A DNA stretch of 9,429 bases from Chloroflexota bacterium (GCA_013813905.1 JACCQX010000109.1:1-9429), one strand, 5' to 3'; counted from the first letter of the stretch, positions 1 to 6,585 are shown. Numbers and translations: made by a program. Notes: a model not told the origin generated them from the sequence alone.

Positions 1-14
1 CGCGCCTGGCGCGC

Positions 15-239
15 CTACCCCCTCGACACCCACCGGCCCTCCCGGTAGACGTACCAGACGTCCACCTGCTCCCCGGCGAGCTCACGGCGACGAACGACCG
101 CTTTCGGGTGGCGCTGCCGCAGCTCCACCTCGAGAGCCTTCGGTGAGTCGACGCCACTCTTGAGGGCTCGTTCGACGAGTTCGGCGAACTCGAGATCTTC
201 TCTTGGATTGATGATGACGGTCGGTGACGTTCGTGTCAC
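15..239 (-). CDS. small conserved-looking hypothetical protein, 74 aa
   Basis: I do not recognise the family. The frame is open up to an ATG at 359, but the upstream part (residues 1-29 of that version) is a low-complexity run of Arg, Gly and Ser and is unlikely to be real. I chose the GTG at 239, which gives a 74-residue protein starting VTRTSPTV; the ATG at 272 would add 11 residues. The body looks like a real soluble protein: a predicted helix around EDLEFAELVERALKSG, a second helix around SPKALEVELRQRHP, then a compact end with VDVWYVYREGRW that suggests two short beta strands. It has no cysteines, signal peptide or membrane segment. It is divergent from the Gdt1-type transporter, with about 100 bases between the starts. 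No clear Shine-Dalgarno sequence or TANNNT box sits before either start, so the start is uncertain. Function unknown. Confidence 0.6.
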   Translation of the reverse strand: MTRTSPTVIINPREDLEFAELVERALKSGVDSPKALEVELRQRHPKAVVRRRELAGEQVDVWYVYREGRWVSRG

Positions 240-343
240 GGTGGCCCCCAGGCGGATCGCGTGCCCGCCCATGGTCCGTGACCGGCGGCTCCGGCGACGC
301 AGTCCGCCGCCCCTTCCTCCTTGCCGTGGTGTTTCATTCCGCG

Positions 344-922
344 ATGACGATGGACGCATTCCTGCTCAGCACGGCCATGATCTTCCTGGCAGAGCTGGGC
401 GATAAGAGCCAGCTCATGGCGCTCGCCTTCGCGACCCGTTACCGGGCGCTGCCCGTCCTCGTGGGCATCACCGTCGCCACGCTGCTCGTCCATGCCGGCT
501 CGGTGCTCCTGGGGGCGACAGCGGCCGCGGCACTGCCGATCGACCTCATCTCGGTCGTGGCCGGCCTGGCCTTCTTCGTCTTCGCGGCGTGGACGCTGCG
601 CGGCGACGCTCTGGATGCGGGCGACGCGGCCCGTGCGCGTCAGGCGGCGGGATCGGTGATCCTGGCCGTAGGCGTGGCTTTCTTCCTGGCGGAACTCGGC
701 GACAAGACCATGCTGGCTACGGTGACGCTGGCCGCAAAGGGGGAAGCCATCGGGACGTGGCTCGGATCTACCGCGGGCATGGTGGCTGCGGATGCTCTGG
801 CCATCGGCGTGGGGCAGCTGATTGGTACACGACTTCCCGAGCGCGCCATACGTTACGGTGCGGCCGCATCATTCGTGGTCTTCGGCGCCCTCCTCGTGCT
901 TGAGGGTCTTGGCGTCATCTGA
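344..922 (+). CDS. Gdt1/TMEM165 (UPF0016) family cation transporter, probable Mn2+/Ca2+ exporter
   Basis: A membrane protein of 192 residues, the usual size for bacterial two-repeat UPF0016 proteins. The family signature E-x-G-D-K-[ST] appears twice, as ELGDKS at residues 17-22 and ELGDKT at 117-122. These acidic motifs are the ion-binding sites in the Gdt1 family, which exports Mn2+ (or Ca2+) from the cytoplasm in exchange for protons. About six hydrophobic segments can be seen, near residues 4-24, 36-60, 66-85, 104-124, 137-160 and 170-190, with a short charged loop (about 86-101) joining the two repeats. The frame is open back to 224, but the sequence before 344 is not protein-like, so the start is the ATG at 344 (or the ATG at 350). 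I see no yybP-ykoY-like manganese riboswitch in the roughly 100 bases upstream, though a fold search was not possible. The end overlaps the convergent zinc-ribbon gene by 8 bp. Confidence 0.92.
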   Translation: MTMDAFLLSTAMIFLAELGDKSQLMALAFATRYRALPVLVGITVATLLVHAGSVLLGATAAAALPIDLISVVAGLAFFVFAAWTLRGDALDAGDAARARQAAGSVILAVGVAFFLAELGDKTMLATVTLAAKGEAIGTWLGSTAGMVAADALAIGVGQLIGTRLPERAIRYGAAASFVVFGALLVLEGLGVI

Positions 923-1217
923 CGCCGCTGCCTGACCCGCTGGCGTCGCGGAAGGCCGCGACGTCCGCCCACTGCGCGCCACACGACAGGCAGCCGATAC
1001 CTGGTAGCTGGTCCGGTGACAGCTCGCCCATGCCCAGGATCTCCGAATAGGGCTGAGCGCCCATCGTGGTCACGTGCGGAAAGCCGAGAAGGCTCACGGT
1101 GTGGCGGCCGCAGGCCGGGCAGGCCTCCGCGGAACGCTGGGCGTCGAGGCTCGGCTCCGGGCGCGGCTCGGGTCGCGTCAGCGGCAGGCTGCGATATCGG
1201 CGCCGCATGGGGCTCAC
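915..1217 (-). CDS. small protein with two CxxC pairs (zinc-ribbon-like), function unknown
   Basis: A 100-residue protein from a GTG at 1217; an in-frame ATG at 1208 would remove three residues. It has two CxxC pairs, CPAC at residues 33-36 and CLSC at 76-79, each followed by glycine, which is the typical layout of a four-cysteine zinc ribbon with a 39-residue insert. The insert (FPHVTTMGAQPYSEILGMG and onward) is distinctive and not low complexity. The N-terminal 30 residues are rich in Arg and Pro and probably disordered. It follows the Lrp/AsnC gene with 22 bases between the stop at 1240 and this start, so the two are likely co-transcribed. Its last 8 bases overlap the convergent transporter gene. 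It could bind metal or nucleic acid, but nothing seen here decides that. I do not recognise a named family. Confidence 0.65.
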   Translation of the reverse strand: MSPMRRRYRSLPLTRPEPRPEPSLDAQRSAEACPACGRHTVSLLGFPHVTTMGAQPYSEILGMGELSPDQLPGIGCLSCGAQWADVAAFRDASGSGSGVR

Positions 1218-1239
1218 GACGTCCGCCGCTGGCTCGGGT

Positions 1240-1728
1240 TCACGGTGTCCCCCAGTGGTACGACTGCTTGGTGATGCGCAGGTAGACGAAAGTCTCCGTC
1301 CCGGCCACGCCCGCCACGCGCCGCAGTTTCTCCGTCAGGAACGACAGCAGCGATTCGTTGTCCCGGCAGACGACCTCCACCAGCAGGTCGAAGCCGCCCG
1401 CCGTCACGACCACGTAGATGACCTCCGGAAGCTGTGCGATCGCCTCCGCCGCGGCGAGTGTGGTGTCGCCGTCGATGCGGACGCCGATGAGGGCCATCTG
1501 ATCGTAGCCCAGCTTGAGCGGATCGGCCACACCCACGATCTGGAGCACGCCGCGTTCCACGAGGCGGTTGGTGCGGGCCCGTACCGCTGCTTCACTAACG
1601 CCCAGCTCGGCCGCGATCTGGGTATACGGCCGGCGCCCGTCGGATTGGAGCCGCTCGATGATCCCCTTGTCGAGCTCGGAGATACCCTCGCCATTCCGGC
1701 CGATCGCGGCCCTTCCGGCCCGTTGCAT
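1240..1728 (-). CDS. Lrp/AsnC family transcriptional regulator
   Basis: A DNA-binding regulator of 162 residues, the normal length for Lrp/AsnC proteins. Residues 18-66 form the N-terminal winged helix-turn-helix, with ELDKGIIERLQSDGR, then YTQIAAELGVSEAAVRART as the HTH and RLVERGVLQIVGV after it. Residues 75-150 form the RAM ligand-binding and oligomerisation domain, including IYVVVTAGGFDLLVEVVCRD with the family's glycine-rich turn and Asp. Members form dimers to octamers and respond to amino acids. The frame is open to 1914, but that upstream part is not protein-like. The ATG at 1728 fits the family N-terminus and has a TAGTGT box 7 bases before it. The gene lies divergent from the sulfur-amino-acid PLP enzyme at 2182, with a GGDEF relic between, and probably heads an operon with the zinc-ribbon gene. 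Control of the PLP enzyme is an inference from position. The specific ligand cannot be read from the sequence. Confidence 0.92.
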   Translation of the reverse strand: MQRAGRAAIGRNGEGISELDKGIIERLQSDGRRPYTQIAAELGVSEAAVRARTNRLVERGVLQIVGVADPLKLGYDQMALIGVRIDGDTTLAAAEAIAQLPEVIYVVVTAGGFDLLVEVVCRDNESLLSFLTEKLRRVAGVAGTETFVYLRITKQSYHWGTP

Positions 1729-1735
1729 GGCTTCC

Positions 1736-1741
1736 ACACTA
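1736..1741 (-). promoter_or_regulatory. candidate -10 box (TAGTGT) of the Lrp/AsnC gene
   Basis: On the minus strand TAGTGT is followed by 7 bases and then the ATG at 1728. Transcription would begin at or next to the start codon, giving a leaderless mRNA. No good -35 hexamer is visible. A GGAAG also lies just before the ATG but is too close (2 bases) to be a normal ribosome binding site. Confidence 0.4.
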
Positions 1742-1863
1742 ACAGGCACGAGCGCCCCACGGGGCCCGAAGTGGCGTACCATCGGGCTGACCCCGGGGGT
1801 ACCGTCGCCTCCCCGCCGCGACCCAGAACCGCGACCTCCCCATGTCGTCAACGTGCCGATCGA

Positions 1864-2150
1864 ACAGTTCTGGACGTGGACGACCTGAAGGGCGTCAACG
1901 ATACCCATGGCCACCCCGTCGGGGATCGCGTCATCCGGTGCGCGCTGGCGTCGCGGCGCTCGTGCTCCGGGTCGGTGCCCGGGCGATCCTGACCTCCGTT
2001 TCGGTGGGGCTCGTGTGTCATCCCCAGGACGGCGTCACCCTGGAACAGCCGATGGCCTCCGTCGAAGCGGCCATGAACCGATCCAAGCAGCGCGGCAAGA
2101 ACCAGGTCGTCGGCGATGTCAGCGGCAGCGCTGCCGGCCGTCTGGGATAG
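1864..2150 (+). pseudogene. GGDEF-domain (diguanylate cyclase) relic, core deleted and frame-shifted
   Basis: Two halves of a GGDEF domain are readable in different frames. In the first (codons starting at 1864) the sequence reads TVLDVDDLKGVNDTHGHPVGD, which is the conserved start of the domain: metal-binding Asp, then K, ND, GH and GD. It runs on to about 1950 (IRCALASRR) and stops at 1990-1992. In the second (codons starting near 1992) TSVSVG, then HPQDGVTLEQ, and AAMNRSKQRGKNQVV match the domain's last strand and helix, ending in a TAG at 2148-2150. About 75-85 residues that normally lie between, including the GGDEF active-site loop, are absent. The LTGL-x-NR element that normally begins the domain is also not found upstream. 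The relic therefore cannot make c-di-GMP. It lies in the gap between the Lrp/AsnC gene and the PLP enzyme gene. The good preservation of both ends suggests a fairly recent loss. The family call is from motif recognition. Confidence 0.75.
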
Positions 2151-2169
2151 GCGCTGACCGCACCCGGTG

Positions 2170-2175
2170 TAGAGT
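2170..2175 (+). promoter_or_regulatory. candidate -10 box (TAGAGT) of the PLP enzyme gene
   Basis: TAGAGT is followed by exactly 6 bases and the ATG at 2182, so transcription would start at the ATG and the mRNA would be leaderless. No purine-rich ribosome binding site lies in the space between. No -35 hexamer at normal spacing is evident. The same arrangement is seen before the DUF3179 gene. Confidence 0.5.
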
Positions 2176-2181
2176 CTCCCG

Positions 2182-3393
2182 ATGGCCGAAGAGAACGACC
2201 GGCCGGAGTACCGCTTCGGGACCCGCGCCATTCGCGCGGCGAGTTTCCCGGCCCCGGTGCATCAGGTCCCCACGGCGACCCCTATCTACCAGACAGCGAC
2301 CTTCAGCGCGGAGGATTCCGCGGAGCTGGGCGACATCCTGGCTGATCGCCGGCCGGGCTATGCCTACTCGCGCGTCGACAATCCGACCGCCGCCGCGATG
2401 GCCCGGGCGATCGCGGACCTGGAGGGCGCGGAAGCCGGCTTCGCCCTCGGTTCCGGCATGGCCGCGGTGCACGCCGCGGTGGCCTCGCTGGTCGGCTCGG
2501 GTGACCGCATCGTCTCCACGCGAGCGGTCTACGGCAGCACGCGCGCGCTCTTCTCCCAGGTCTTGCGACGCTTCGGGGTCCAGACCGACTACGTCGATCC
2601 GACGGATCTCGAGGCCGTCGAGGCCTCCTTGGCTTCGGGCGCCACGCTGCTCTACCTGGAGACCATCTCCAACCCGACCATCGTGGTGGGGGACCTGCCC
2701 CGTCTGATCGAGCTGGCACATCGGCATGGCGCTCAGGTGGTCGTCGACAACACCTTCGCTTCGCCGTATCTCTGCCGGCCCATGGAGCACGGTGCCGACC
2801 TGGTCGTGGAGTCCGCCACGAAGTGGCTGGGGGGCCACTCGGACGTCGTGGCCGGCGTCGTGGTGGGCAGCCGCGAGCGCATCGACAAGGTGCGCGAGAT
2901 GGAGACGGACATGGGCGCCATCGTGGCGCCCTTCAGCGCCTTCCTCGTGCTGCGTGGTATCGAGACGCTTCACGTGCGCATGGACCGTCACTGCCAGACA
3001 GCCCTGGTCCTGGCGCGCTACCTGGAGACCGCCGACGGGGTGCGCTCCGTCTTCTACCCTGGTCTGCCCAGCCACCCGCAGGCCTCGGTTGCGCAGCGGC
3101 TCCTCCGGGCGGGAGGCGGGATGGTGGCTTTCGACCTGGGCGACCGCCGCGCCGCGTCCGTCTTCCTGGACACATTGCGCATCCCGCCGCGCACGGCGTC
3201 GTTGGGCGCCGTCCAGACCATCGCCGTTCATCCTCCTTCCACCACCCACCGTCAGCTCGATGACGGGGAGCTCGCCGCGTCGGGGATCCCCCTGGGCCTG
3301 GTGCGCATCTCGGTGGGCCTGGAGGATCCCGAGGATCTCATCGCCGACGTGACGGCCGGGCTGGCCGCCGCCCGGGCCGCCGTTCACGCGTAA
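2182..3393 (+). CDS. Cys/Met metabolism PLP-dependent enzyme (cystathionine gamma-lyase/synthase or methionine gamma-lyase type)
   Basis: A fold-type I PLP enzyme of 403 residues, full length for the MetB/MetC/MGL family. Visible motifs in order are YSRVDNPT at residues 62-69 (Tyr62 and Arg64 bind the PLP phosphate of the partner subunit), GSGMAA at 90-95, Tyr117 in VYGST (stacks on PLP), Asp189 in VVVDNTFASPY (pairs with the pyridine nitrogen), SATKWLGGHSDVVAG with the Schiff-base Lys214, and LVRISVGLED with Arg375 for the substrate carboxylate. GHSDVVAG resembles cystathionine gamma-synthase/lyase more than O-acetylhomoserine sulfhydrylases, which usually have GHGT there. The cysteine typical of Pseudomonas methionine gamma-lyase (YGCT) is Ser119 here, which argues mildly against that activity. 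The exact substrate, cystathionine, an O-acyl-homoserine or methionine, cannot be settled by eye. The start is fixed by the TAGAGT-N6-ATG arrangement. The enzyme acts in the cytosol in sulfur-amino-acid metabolism; the divergent Lrp-type gene may regulate it. Confidence 0.9.
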   Translation: MAEENDRPEYRFGTRAIRAASFPAPVHQVPTATPIYQTATFSAEDSAELGDILADRRPGYAYSRVDNPTAAAMARAIADLEGAEAGFALGSGMAAVHAAVASLVGSGDRIVSTRAVYGSTRALFSQVLRRFGVQTDYVDPTDLEAVEASLASGATLLYLETISNPTIVVGDLPRLIELAHRHGAQVVVDNTFASPYLCRPMEHGADLVVESATKWLGGHSDVVAGVVVGSRERIDKVREMETDMGAIVAPFSAFLVLRGIETLHVRMDRHCQTALVLARYLETADGVRSVFYPGLPSHPQASVAQRLLRAGGGMVAFDLGDRRAASVFLDTLRIPPRTASLGAVQTIAVHPPSTTHRQLDDGELAASGIPLGLVRISVGLEDPEDLIADVTAGLAAARAAVHA

Positions 3394-3504
3394 GGCCTGG
3401 CAGGGTCTCTCATCGCGACCGTCAGTCTGGGCACTCGCCGCACCGTCGCACGCAGTGACCCCTTCTCTCGCCTCGGGAGGTCGATCTGGCGCACGCTCAC
3501 CAGC

Positions 3505-4911
3505 GTGCGCTTCGCTGTCCTTCAGATCACGCTACTGGTCATCGCCGGGCTCATCGGGACACTGGTGCGGCAGCTGCCGGCTTCCGCCCTGCGTGACCCG
3601 CAGGCGTACGCGTCGGAGATGGCGCAGATGCACCAGCGCTACGACGCGGTCAACCTGTTGGGCCTGCCCATCGGTCCCGGCATGGTCGATCTCTTCGAGC
3701 GGCTGGGCTTCTTCCGGGTATTCGCTGCACCCTGGTTCGTGGCCCTGCTCACGCTGCTGGTGCTCAGCATCTTCATCTGCACGCTTGACCGCACGCCCAG
3801 GCTATGGCGCGGCGTGCGGCGCGTGACGGTCGAGCAGCCACCCGCCTTCTTCGACCTGCGCCTGCCCGAGAGGGCGCGATTCGGGCACGAGGATCTTGGC
3901 GAAGGTGAGGTTGCGACGGTCCTGCGCGCCAAGCGCTACAAGATCCGTCGAGCCCTGGCCGAGGACGGCTCCGTCACCTGGATCTACGGCGACCGAAACC
4001 AGTACATGAAGATGGCCACGCTCCTGACCCACCTCGGCCTCATCCTTTTCCTGGCCGGCGGCGCCGTGACGGCGGCCTTCGGCTTCGAGACGGTGATCTT
4101 CGTGGGCGAGGGCCAGACGGCGCCGGTCCAGCCCGTGGGAACGCCGGGCAACCTGCTGGTCAAGAACATCAGCTTCGAGGCTCCGCGGCGTCCGGACGGG
4201 GCGTTCGAGGACTTCCGGACGGACCTGGCCGTCTACCAGGATGGCCAGCAGATCGCCCGCAAGACCATCCGCGTCAACGACCCGCTCCAGGTCCAGGGCT
4301 TCGTGTTCCACCAGAACACCTTTGGTCCCAGCGCAGACATCGAGGTGCGCGACGAGGACGGCCGGCTGGTCTGGACCGGGCCGATCATCCTGGCCGGCGA
4401 GGTGGCCGGCCTCGCCCAGGGCTTCCTGACCATCCCGGGTTCGTCCATCGGCATGCTCCTGTTCCTCCAGTCCGACTCGAGTGGTGCGCCTCTCCTGGCT
4501 ATGACCGGTCTCGGTCCCACCACGGCCGAGGGATCGAGCGGCATCATCTTCAACGTGCGGCTGGGGGTGGGCGCCACGTCCGATCCGGTCGACACGGCCG
4601 GCTATGCCGTGACCTGGACGAGGCCCGGCGAGTGGACCGGCATGGTCGTCAAGAACGATCCTGGCGCACCCATCATCTGGACCGCCTTCGGGGCGCTCAT
4701 CGTCGGGCTGATGCTCAGCTTCTACTTCCCGCGTCGTCGCGTGTGGGCACGCATCAGTCCCCAGGACGGCGTGCAACTGGCGATGCTCACCGACCGCTAC
4801 GTCAACGGCGAGCGAGAGTTCGCCGCCCTTCTCGAGGAGCTCACGGCACGTGGCGGCCACCGGCCGCAACGTGGCACGGGGCCGGGAGTGGGCGCCTCGG
4901 CCGGCGCCTGA
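3505..4911 (+). CDS. resB: ResB/Ccs1-family cytochrome c biogenesis protein
   Basis: A ResB/Ccs1 membrane protein of System II cytochrome c maturation, which works with CcsA/ResC to move heme outward and attach it to apocytochrome c. Counted from the GTG at 3505 (468 residues), membrane segments lie near 3-20, 77-93, 172-192 and 389-409. A large extracytoplasmic domain spans about 193-388, followed by a cytoplasmic tail. Family features include the THLGLIL segment with His176 in the third membrane helix, and NDPLQVQGFVFHQNTFG at 259-273. The true start is a problem. Family-like sequence (DPFSRLGRSIWRTLTS, from 3457) continues upstream of 3505 in an open frame back to the previous stop, yet that stretch has no ATG, GTG or TTG. 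One extra C in the run at 3459-3462 would join it to a GTG at 3455 (see findings). Starting at 3505 keeps all four membrane helices but drops the basic N-terminus. No CcsA gene is adjacent. Confidence 0.88.
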   Translation: MRFAVLQITLLVIAGLIGTLVRQLPASALRDPQAYASEMAQMHQRYDAVNLLGLPIGPGMVDLFERLGFFRVFAAPWFVALLTLLVLSIFICTLDRTPRLWRGVRRVTVEQPPAFFDLRLPERARFGHEDLGEGEVATVLRAKRYKIRRALAEDGSVTWIYGDRNQYMKMATLLTHLGLILFLAGGAVTAAFGFETVIFVGEGQTAPVQPVGTPGNLLVKNISFEAPRRPDGAFEDFRTDLAVYQDGQQIARKTIRVNDPLQVQGFVFHQNTFGPSADIEVRDEDGRLVWTGPIILAGEVAGLAQGFLTIPGSSIGMLLFLQSDSSGAPLLAMTGLGPTTAEGSSGIIFNVRLGVGATSDPVDTAGYAVTWTRPGEWTGMVVKNDPGAPIIWTAFGALIVGLMLSFYFPRRRVWARISPQDGVQLAMLTDRYVNGEREFAALLEELTARGGHRPQRGTGPGVGASAGA

Positions 4912-4913
4912 CG

Positions 4914-4937
4914 ATGTCCCTGGCGGATAGCGCCTGA
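4914..4937 (+). other. possible 7-codon minicistron between resB and the PucR-type gene
   Basis: Two bases after the resB stop (TGA at 4909-4911) an ATG begins a seven-residue frame, MSLADSA, which ends in a TGA at 4935-4937. Two bases later the PucR-type gene begins at 4940. The two junctions are near-identical, 14 of 15 bases matching at 4904-4918 and 4930-4944. It could be a translation-coupling element or simply a small tandem duplication. Nothing shows that it is translated. Confidence 0.3.
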
Positions 4938-4939
4938 CC

Positions 4940-6493
4940 ATGTCGACCCTCAGGGAGCTCTGGCAGGCAGTCTTCCCGACAGCACGGGTGCTGGCCCGGC
5001 CACCGGAACGCGAGGTCGGCTGGGTACGCGTGCTCAAGTCCCGCGTGCCGGCTTTCGACGCGTTGGAGGCCGCCGACCTGGCCATCCTGCCCATGTCCGC
5101 GCTGCGCGAGCTGTCGGCGTCGGGGGAGGTGGAGGCGAGCAGCGTGGTCGACGCTGTGGCGCGCGCAGCTGGCTCCGGCGTCCTGGTGGTCGGCGCCTCC
5201 GCCGGTGAGCCGTTGGCGACCGAAGCCCTGGAGCGCGCCTCGGCGCTGGGCCTCGGCGCGTTCCGACTGGGCGAGGCGGAGCCACAGGCGCTGGAGCGCT
5301 CCGTCATCGGATACCTGGTCAACGGGCGAGCCGAGCTGGAGCGGCAGGCCCGGGTCCTGGAGTCGATCCTGGAGCGTCTGGCCCTGGAGGGCCGTGATCT
5401 GGCAGCACACACGGCAGCGATCGCGAGCTTCCTGGGCCGGGCCGTGGCACTCGAGCGGCCGCGGGGCCGGCCCCTCGCCATCCACGCCCCCGCGGACGTC
5501 GACACAGCGGCGGCTGCCGCGGCGGCCTATATCGCCCAACCGCGTCGCACGGCCCTGCGTGTGCGCCTACCCGACCCGGCGGGCGACGCTGGGGCGCTCG
5601 TGCTGCTAGGTCCCTCACCGCCCACGGAACTGGAGCGAGTGGCTGCCGAACGAGTGGCCGCGCTCCTCGCGCTGGAGATGCGCCGGGGCGCCTTGACCCT
5701 GGACGCGCCGGAGGCGTCGCGATCCGCGACCCACCACCTCCCCTCAGAGGGTCCGCCGTGGGTCTCGCTCGTGTCGCGCCAGCTGCATCTGGACAGGCCA
5801 TCCAGCGTGGAGGAGCGCGACCAGCTCCGCGCGGAGATCAGGCGTCTGGAACCGGGCCGCCGGCTGGCGCTGCGCGGCGACGCAGGGAGCCTGGAACTGC
5901 GCATCGTGGCCGTGGCCGACGAGCAGGATCCGCTGGGACTCGACATCGCGGCGCGCGTGGCTTCCCTCTCGCGACGCCCTGTGGCTGTCTCCCGGCCGTA
6001 CGCCGAGACCGAGCAGCGCGCTCTGGCTGAGGCGGAGGCACGCGCCACGCTGGAAGCGGTGGAGGCGTTGCGGCCCGACGAGCTGGCCCGTGCGGGTCCG
6101 GCCGATCAGGACCTGATCGTCTGTCGCGCTGATCGGCTGGCTGCGTACCGGCTCCTGGCCTCGGTGCATGACGTGCCCGACGGTCAGCGACAGGCACGCA
6201 TCCTCTTGGGCCCCTTGCTGGAAGGTCGCTCGGCTCGGGTACAAGAGCGGCTGGACACACTGCGGGCAGTCCTGGACGGGGCGGGTGCGGCCGATGCCGC
6301 GGCGGCCCTGGGTGTCCACCGCAACACATTGGCTTACCGCCTCTCACGCATCGAGGAACGCACCGGTTGGAACATGGATGATCCGTCGCTGCGTTTCGCG
6401 CTCGGACTCGCCTTGCGTATCGTGCAACATGCACAAGGTCGTACGACCCAAGAGCCGAGTCTCAGCGGCAACGCTTTACGCGCGGAGCGCTAG
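4940..6493 (+). CDS. PucR/CdaR-family transcriptional regulator
   Basis: A cytosolic regulator of 517 residues. The N-terminal part (about 1-125) matches the PucR ligand-sensing domain: TLRELWQAVFPTARVLARP, then ALEAADLAILPMSALRELS, GSGVLVVG and ALERASALGLGAFRLG. The middle (about 126-400) looks like a GAF-like and CdaR GGDEF-like region without catalytic motifs. The C-terminus (about 437-492) is the typical HTH_30 domain: LDTLRAVLDGAGAADAAAALGVHRNTLAYRLSRIEERTGW. PucR-type proteins activate or repress genes for purine, amino-acid, sugar-acid or polyamine use. The ATG at 4940 follows resB by 28 bases, with a minicistron between. A TAGCGC lies 6 bases before the ATG, in the same register as the TANNNT boxes of other genes here but with C in the last position. 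The stop codon forms the first three bases of the candidate promoter box of the next gene, glutamine synthetase, so control of nitrogen assimilation is likely but inferred. Confidence 0.88.
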   Translation: MSTLRELWQAVFPTARVLARPPEREVGWVRVLKSRVPAFDALEAADLAILPMSALRELSASGEVEASSVVDAVARAAGSGVLVVGASAGEPLATEALERASALGLGAFRLGEAEPQALERSVIGYLVNGRAELERQARVLESILERLALEGRDLAAHTAAIASFLGRAVALERPRGRPLAIHAPADVDTAAAAAAAYIAQPRRTALRVRLPDPAGDAGALVLLGPSPPTELERVAAERVAALLALEMRRGALTLDAPEASRSATHHLPSEGPPWVSLVSRQLHLDRPSSVEERDQLRAEIRRLEPGRRLALRGDAGSLELRIVAVADEQDPLGLDIAARVASLSRRPVAVSRPYAETEQRALAEAEARATLEAVEALRPDELARAGPADQDLIVCRADRLAAYRLLASVHDVPDGQRQARILLGPLLEGRSARVQERLDTLRAVLDGAGAADAAAALGVHRNTLAYRLSRIEERTGWNMDDPSLRFALGLALRIVQHAQGRTTQEPSLSGNALRAER

Positions 6494-6496
6494 ACT
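6491..6496 (+). promoter_or_regulatory. candidate -10 box (TAGACT) of the glutamine synthetase gene
   Basis: TAGACT begins with the TAG stop of the PucR-type gene. Transcription would start near 6503, giving a leader of about 83 bases before the preferred glutamine synthetase start at 6586. The GTG six bases downstream (6503) opens a different, 15-codon frame. No convincing -35 hexamer is visible at normal spacing; TTTACG at 6475-6480 is only 10 bases away. Confidence 0.35.
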
Positions 6497-6502
6497 CCCG
6501 AG

Positions 6503-6550
6503 GTGGTGCAACCGGCCCAATGTCGCCGGCCACCGACCAGAGGCGCCTAA
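6503..6550 (+). other. possible leaderless upstream ORF (15 codons) before glutamine synthetase
   Basis: A GTG placed exactly 6 bases after the TAGACT box starts a 15-residue frame, VVQPAQCRRPPTRGA, ending in TAA at 6548-6550. It is in a different frame from glutamine synthetase and closes 35 bases before that gene's preferred start. The peptide is rich in Arg and Pro and has two Gln. A regulatory role would be speculation; translation is not shown. Confidence 0.25.
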
Positions 6551-6585
6551 GCGTGCGGGGCGTAGAGAAGGGAGCCGGGGATTTG

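Noticed and set aside
1776..1802. GTACC/GGTAC inverted repeat upstream of the Lrp/AsnC gene as an operator
   Set aside because: The arms are only 5 bp with a 17-base spacer, which is expected by chance.
1066..1992. A 308-codon plus-strand frame across the Lrp/AsnC gene
   Set aside because: Most of it is a shadow of the minus-strand regulator. Only its last roughly 40 residues are meaningful, as the first half of the GGDEF relic.
2119..3387. A long minus-strand open frame of over 400 codons opposite the PLP enzyme
   Set aside because: Its sequence is rich in His, Arg, Gly and Asp with no family motif, and it mirrors a clearly real gene. Long antisense frames are expected in GC-rich DNA.
3802..5505. 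A minus-strand open frame of 567 codons opposite resB and the PucR-type gene
   Set aside because: It has low-complexity Arg/Ser/Ala composition and spans the boundary of two real plus-strand genes.
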